Of a stretch of DNA of 64,000 nt, positions 61,991-64,000 are shown one piece after another. Numbering within the stretch: the first letter of the stretch is position 1; the number at the start of each line of letters is the position of its first letter. The position numbers and the translations under genes were made by a program. This stretch comes from Streptomyces sp. NBC_01445 (GTDB lineage Bacteria; Actinomycetota; Actinomycetes; Streptomycetales; Streptomycetaceae), in the NCBI RefSeq assembly GCF_035918235.1, contig NZ_CP109485.1, forward strand, positions 3,658,001 to 3,722,000. Reading direction: 5' to 3'. Under the pieces are notes generated by a model that was given only the letters and a program-made list of their open reading frames with translations, was not told the DNA's origin and ran no database searches.

Positions 61991-62941
61991 ATGCACACCC
62001 CGCCCCTCATCCACACCGTCACCGACCCGCTCCCCGCGGCCGCCGTACGTGGCCCGGCCCTGGCCCACGAGCATCTGGTGCTCGACCTCGACCGGCGCGG
62101 CGACGGCAGCGCGGTCCTCGACGCCGAGGCACACGGGCCGGCCGTCACGGCCGAACTGGCCGCCCTGCGCGAGGAGTTCGGCCTCGCCCTGGTGATCGAG
62201 CTGACCTGCCGCGGCATGGGGCGCGACCCGCGCGCCCTGGCCCGGATCTCCCGGGACGCGCAGGTCGCCGTCGTCGCGGCCACCGGCTGGTACTACGAGC
62301 CGTTCCACACGCCCGAGCTGGCCGGCGCGGAGGTCGGGCATCTGGCCGACACGCTGGTCCGCGAGATCGACGGCGGTCTCGGCGCAAGCGGCATCCGGCC
62401 GGGCGTGCTCGGCGAGGTCGGCAGCCACGGTGACGTGCCCAGCGAGCCGGAGTCGCGTGCGCTGCGGGCGGCGGCGCGGGCCGCCGTCGCCACCGGCCTG
62501 TCGGTCGCCACGCACGCGCAGCTCGGCCGCGGCGGGCTCGCCCAGCTGGAGCTGCTCACCGGCGAGGGCCTCGCCCCGCACCGGATCTCGGTCGGCCACC
62601 AGGACCTCCTCGACGATCCGGCCGTGCACAAGGAGCTGGCCGCGAGCGGCGCGTACGTCGCGTTCGACACGGTCGGCAAGGAGAGCTACCAGAGCGACGA
62701 CATCCGGCTGCGGCTGCTGCTCGCCCTCCTGGAGGCCGGCTACGCCGACCGTGTCCTGCTCAGCTGCGACATCTCGCGCCACGGCTATCTGGAGCGCGAG
62801 GGCGGTCAGGGTTACGGGCATCTGTTCCGGTCGTTCCTGCCCCGCGCCCGTGCCGCGGGCGTGGACGACGGCCTGATGGACCTGATGACGCGCCGCAATC
62901 CGCTGCGCTTCCTGACCGGCGCGAGCGTGGAGGAGATCTGA
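61991..62941 (+). CDS. php: Phosphotriesterase homology protein (YhfV/PHP)
   Basis: This 316-residue amidohydrolase-superfamily protein has the metal ligands His26 and His28 (LAHEHLVLD), Glu142 (GVLGEVGSHGD), His175 (ATHAQLGRGG), His203 (VGHQDL) and Asp260 (LLSCDISRHG). Glu142 takes the place of the carbamylated Lys of true phosphotriesterases; the same replacement and ligand spacing are known for E. coli PHP. That makes lactone, ester or amide hydrolysis more likely than phosphotriester cleavage. The next gene starts 2 bp after its stop. Confidence 0.9.
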   Translation: MHTPPLIHTVTDPLPAAAVRGPALAHEHLVLDLDRRGDGSAVLDAEAHGPAVTAELAALREEFGLALVIELTCRGMGRDPRALARISRDAQVAVVAATGWYYEPFHTPELAGAEVGHLADTLVREIDGGLGASGIRPGVLGEVGSHGDVPSEPESRALRAAARAAVATGLSVATHAQLGRGGLAQLELLTGEGLAPHRISVGHQDLLDDPAVHKELAASGAYVAFDTVGKESYQSDDIRLRLLLALLEAGYADRVLLSCDISRHGYLEREGGQGYGHLFRSFLPRARAAGVDDGLMDLMTRRNPLRFLTGASVEEI

Positions 62942-62943
62942 CG

Positions 62944-64000
62944 ATGACGCCCACACACTCGGCCGCACCCGCGCTCCCCGAGACCTTTCCGCTCGCCACG
63001 ATCCCGGTCGACGAGGCGATGGCCCGGCAGTTCCGGCTGATCGAGTGCACCGCCGCGCACTTCGCCGGCGAGGAGCTGTTCAGCGCCGACGCGGGCGTCG
63101 TGCCGGGGCTCGGCCGGCCCCGCACGACCGCCAAGGCCGAGGCGGTGCTCGCCGGCTTCTTCGGGGCCGAGGACGCCGCGTTCGTCCAGGGCGCGGGCAC
63201 CGGAGCGATCCGTGCCGCGCTGAACGCCGCGGTGAGCGCGGGTGACCCGCTGCTGATCCACCGGGCGCCGGTGTACCGGACCACCGAGGTCACGCTGCGC
63301 GGCATCGGCGTACGCACCGAAGAGGTCGACTTCAACGACCTGGGCGCGCTGCGCGAGGCCCTCGCGTCGGGGCGCTTCCGGTGGGCGTACGTCCAGCACA
63401 CCCGGCAGCGGCTCGGCGACTCGTACGACCCGGGCGAGGTGCTCGCCGCCTGCCGGGCGGCCGGAGTGCGCACCATCGTCGACGACAACTACGCCGTGCT
63501 GCGTGTGCCCGCGTCGGGCGTCGAACTCGGCGCGGACGCCTCCTGTTTCTCGCTGTTCAAACTGCACGGGCCCGAGGGCGTGGGCATCGTCGTCGGGGCG
63601 CGTGACCTTGTCGAGCGGGTCCGCGCGGACAACTACTCGGGCGGCGGTCAGGTCCAGGGTCATCAGGCGCTGGACGTGCTGCGCGCCCTGACGCACGTGC
63701 CGGTGATGTGGGCGGTGCAGTCGCGGGTGGGCGCCCAGGTCGCGGAGCGGCTCGCCGCCGGTGAGGTGCCCGGGGTCGCCGAGGTGCGGCTCGCGAACGC
63801 GCAGGACCGGTGCCTGCTGGTACGCCTGGACCGGCCCGTGGCGCGCCAACTCCCCGCTGTCGCCGCCCGGTTCGGCGCCGCGCCCTATCCCGTCGGCTCC
63901 AACTCCCGTTATGAGATCGCGCCGCTCTTCTACCGCATGTCCAGCTCGTCCCTCGACGACTCCCCCGGACTCGCGGACTGGACGGTGCGGATCAATCCGA
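62944..64000 (+). CDS. yhfS: YhfS-like PLP-dependent enzyme (partial, 3' end outside window)
   Basis: Visible are 352 residues of a fold-type I PLP enzyme. The probable Schiff-base Lys206 is in SCFSLFKLHGPEGVGIVVG and the Asp pairing with the pyridine N in VDDNYAVLRV. The N-terminal FVQGAGTGAIRAAL block fits the phosphate-binding region. It belongs to the YhfS family in E. coli, related to cystathionine or selenocysteine-synthase-like folds; its reaction is unknown. It directly follows php. The homologues of yhfX and yhfW would be expected beyond the edge. Confidence 0.82.
   Translation, partial: MTPTHSAAPALPETFPLATIPVDEAMARQFRLIECTAAHFAGEELFSADAGVVPGLGRPRTTAKAEAVLAGFFGAEDAAFVQGAGTGAIRAALNAAVSAGDPLLIHRAPVYRTTEVTLRGIGVRTEEVDFNDLGALREALASGRFRWAYVQHTRQRLGDSYDPGEVLAACRAAGVRTIVDDNYAVLRVPASGVELGADASCFSLFKLHGPEGVGIVVGARDLVERVRADNYSGGGQVQGHQALDVLRALTHVPVMWAVQSRVGAQVAERLAAGEVPGVAEVRLANAQDRCLLVRLDRPVARQLPAVAARFGAAPYPVGSNSRYEIAPLFYRMSSSSLDDSPGLADWTVRINP

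Overview
The window is high-GC DNA with dense codon-biased genes, GTG and TTG starts and many ATGA/GTGA overlaps. It carries whiG (the sporulation sigma factor), four tandem signal peptidases, a futalosine-pathway deaminase and mycothiol-type proteins. Together these indicate the chromosome of a Streptomyces species. No rRNA, tRNA or CRISPR array was seen.

Left part (1-26.3 kb), polyamine/GABA metabolism: a partial FtsK-like ATPase, then gabT. A minus-strand operon follows: aldehyde dehydrogenase, polyamine-type binding protein, ATPase, two permeases and a gamma-glutamyl-polyamine-type FAD oxidase. A second set lies at 17.6-22.5 kb: binding protein, aldehyde dehydrogenase, divergent Lrp regulator and class III aminotransferase. 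These genes can import di- and polyamines, oxidise them to aminoaldehydes and GABA, and transaminate the products. Between and after them sit a NADAR protein, a DUF4190 membrane protein, a 6-aminodeoxyfutalosine-type deaminase, a GDPD phosphodiesterase, secreted proteins, an unusual ABC pair, a VOC protein and a LOG-family protein.

Middle (26.3-34.7 kb): a thiamine ABC transporter (thiB-thiP-thiQ plus a mycothiol-dependent-isomerase-like gene) under a clear TPP riboswitch, then rlmN. Between rlmN and cdsA lies a 2.2-kb accessory block bounded by a 28-bp direct repeat (one mismatch) that includes the rlmN start codon. It encodes a membrane protein, a GntR regulator and two small unknown proteins, and looks like an integrated element or its remnant.

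Conserved core (34.7-53.1 kb, mostly minus strand): rpsB-tsf-pyrH-frr-cdsA; an M23 peptidase and a TetR regulator separated by a repeat element; whiG; dprA-yifB-yraN; a DUF2469 gene; sipW-X-Y-Z with a NUDIX gene; and rpsP-khpA-rimM-trmD-rplS.

Right part (53.1-64 kb), accessory: a SprT-like protein, an archaeal/eukaryotic-type prolyl-tRNA synthetase, a methyltransferase, a second FtsH-like protease, and a yhf-type operon (yhfZ, yhfY, yhfU, yhfT, php, yhfS, cut by the window edge). The E. coli counterpart of this operon has no settled function. Its first two genes each carry the same 23-bp promoter/operator box. This operon and the repeat-bounded block at rlmN are the most interesting parts of the window. 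Two families of palindromic repeats also occur, with copies apparently inserted in frame inside two genes.
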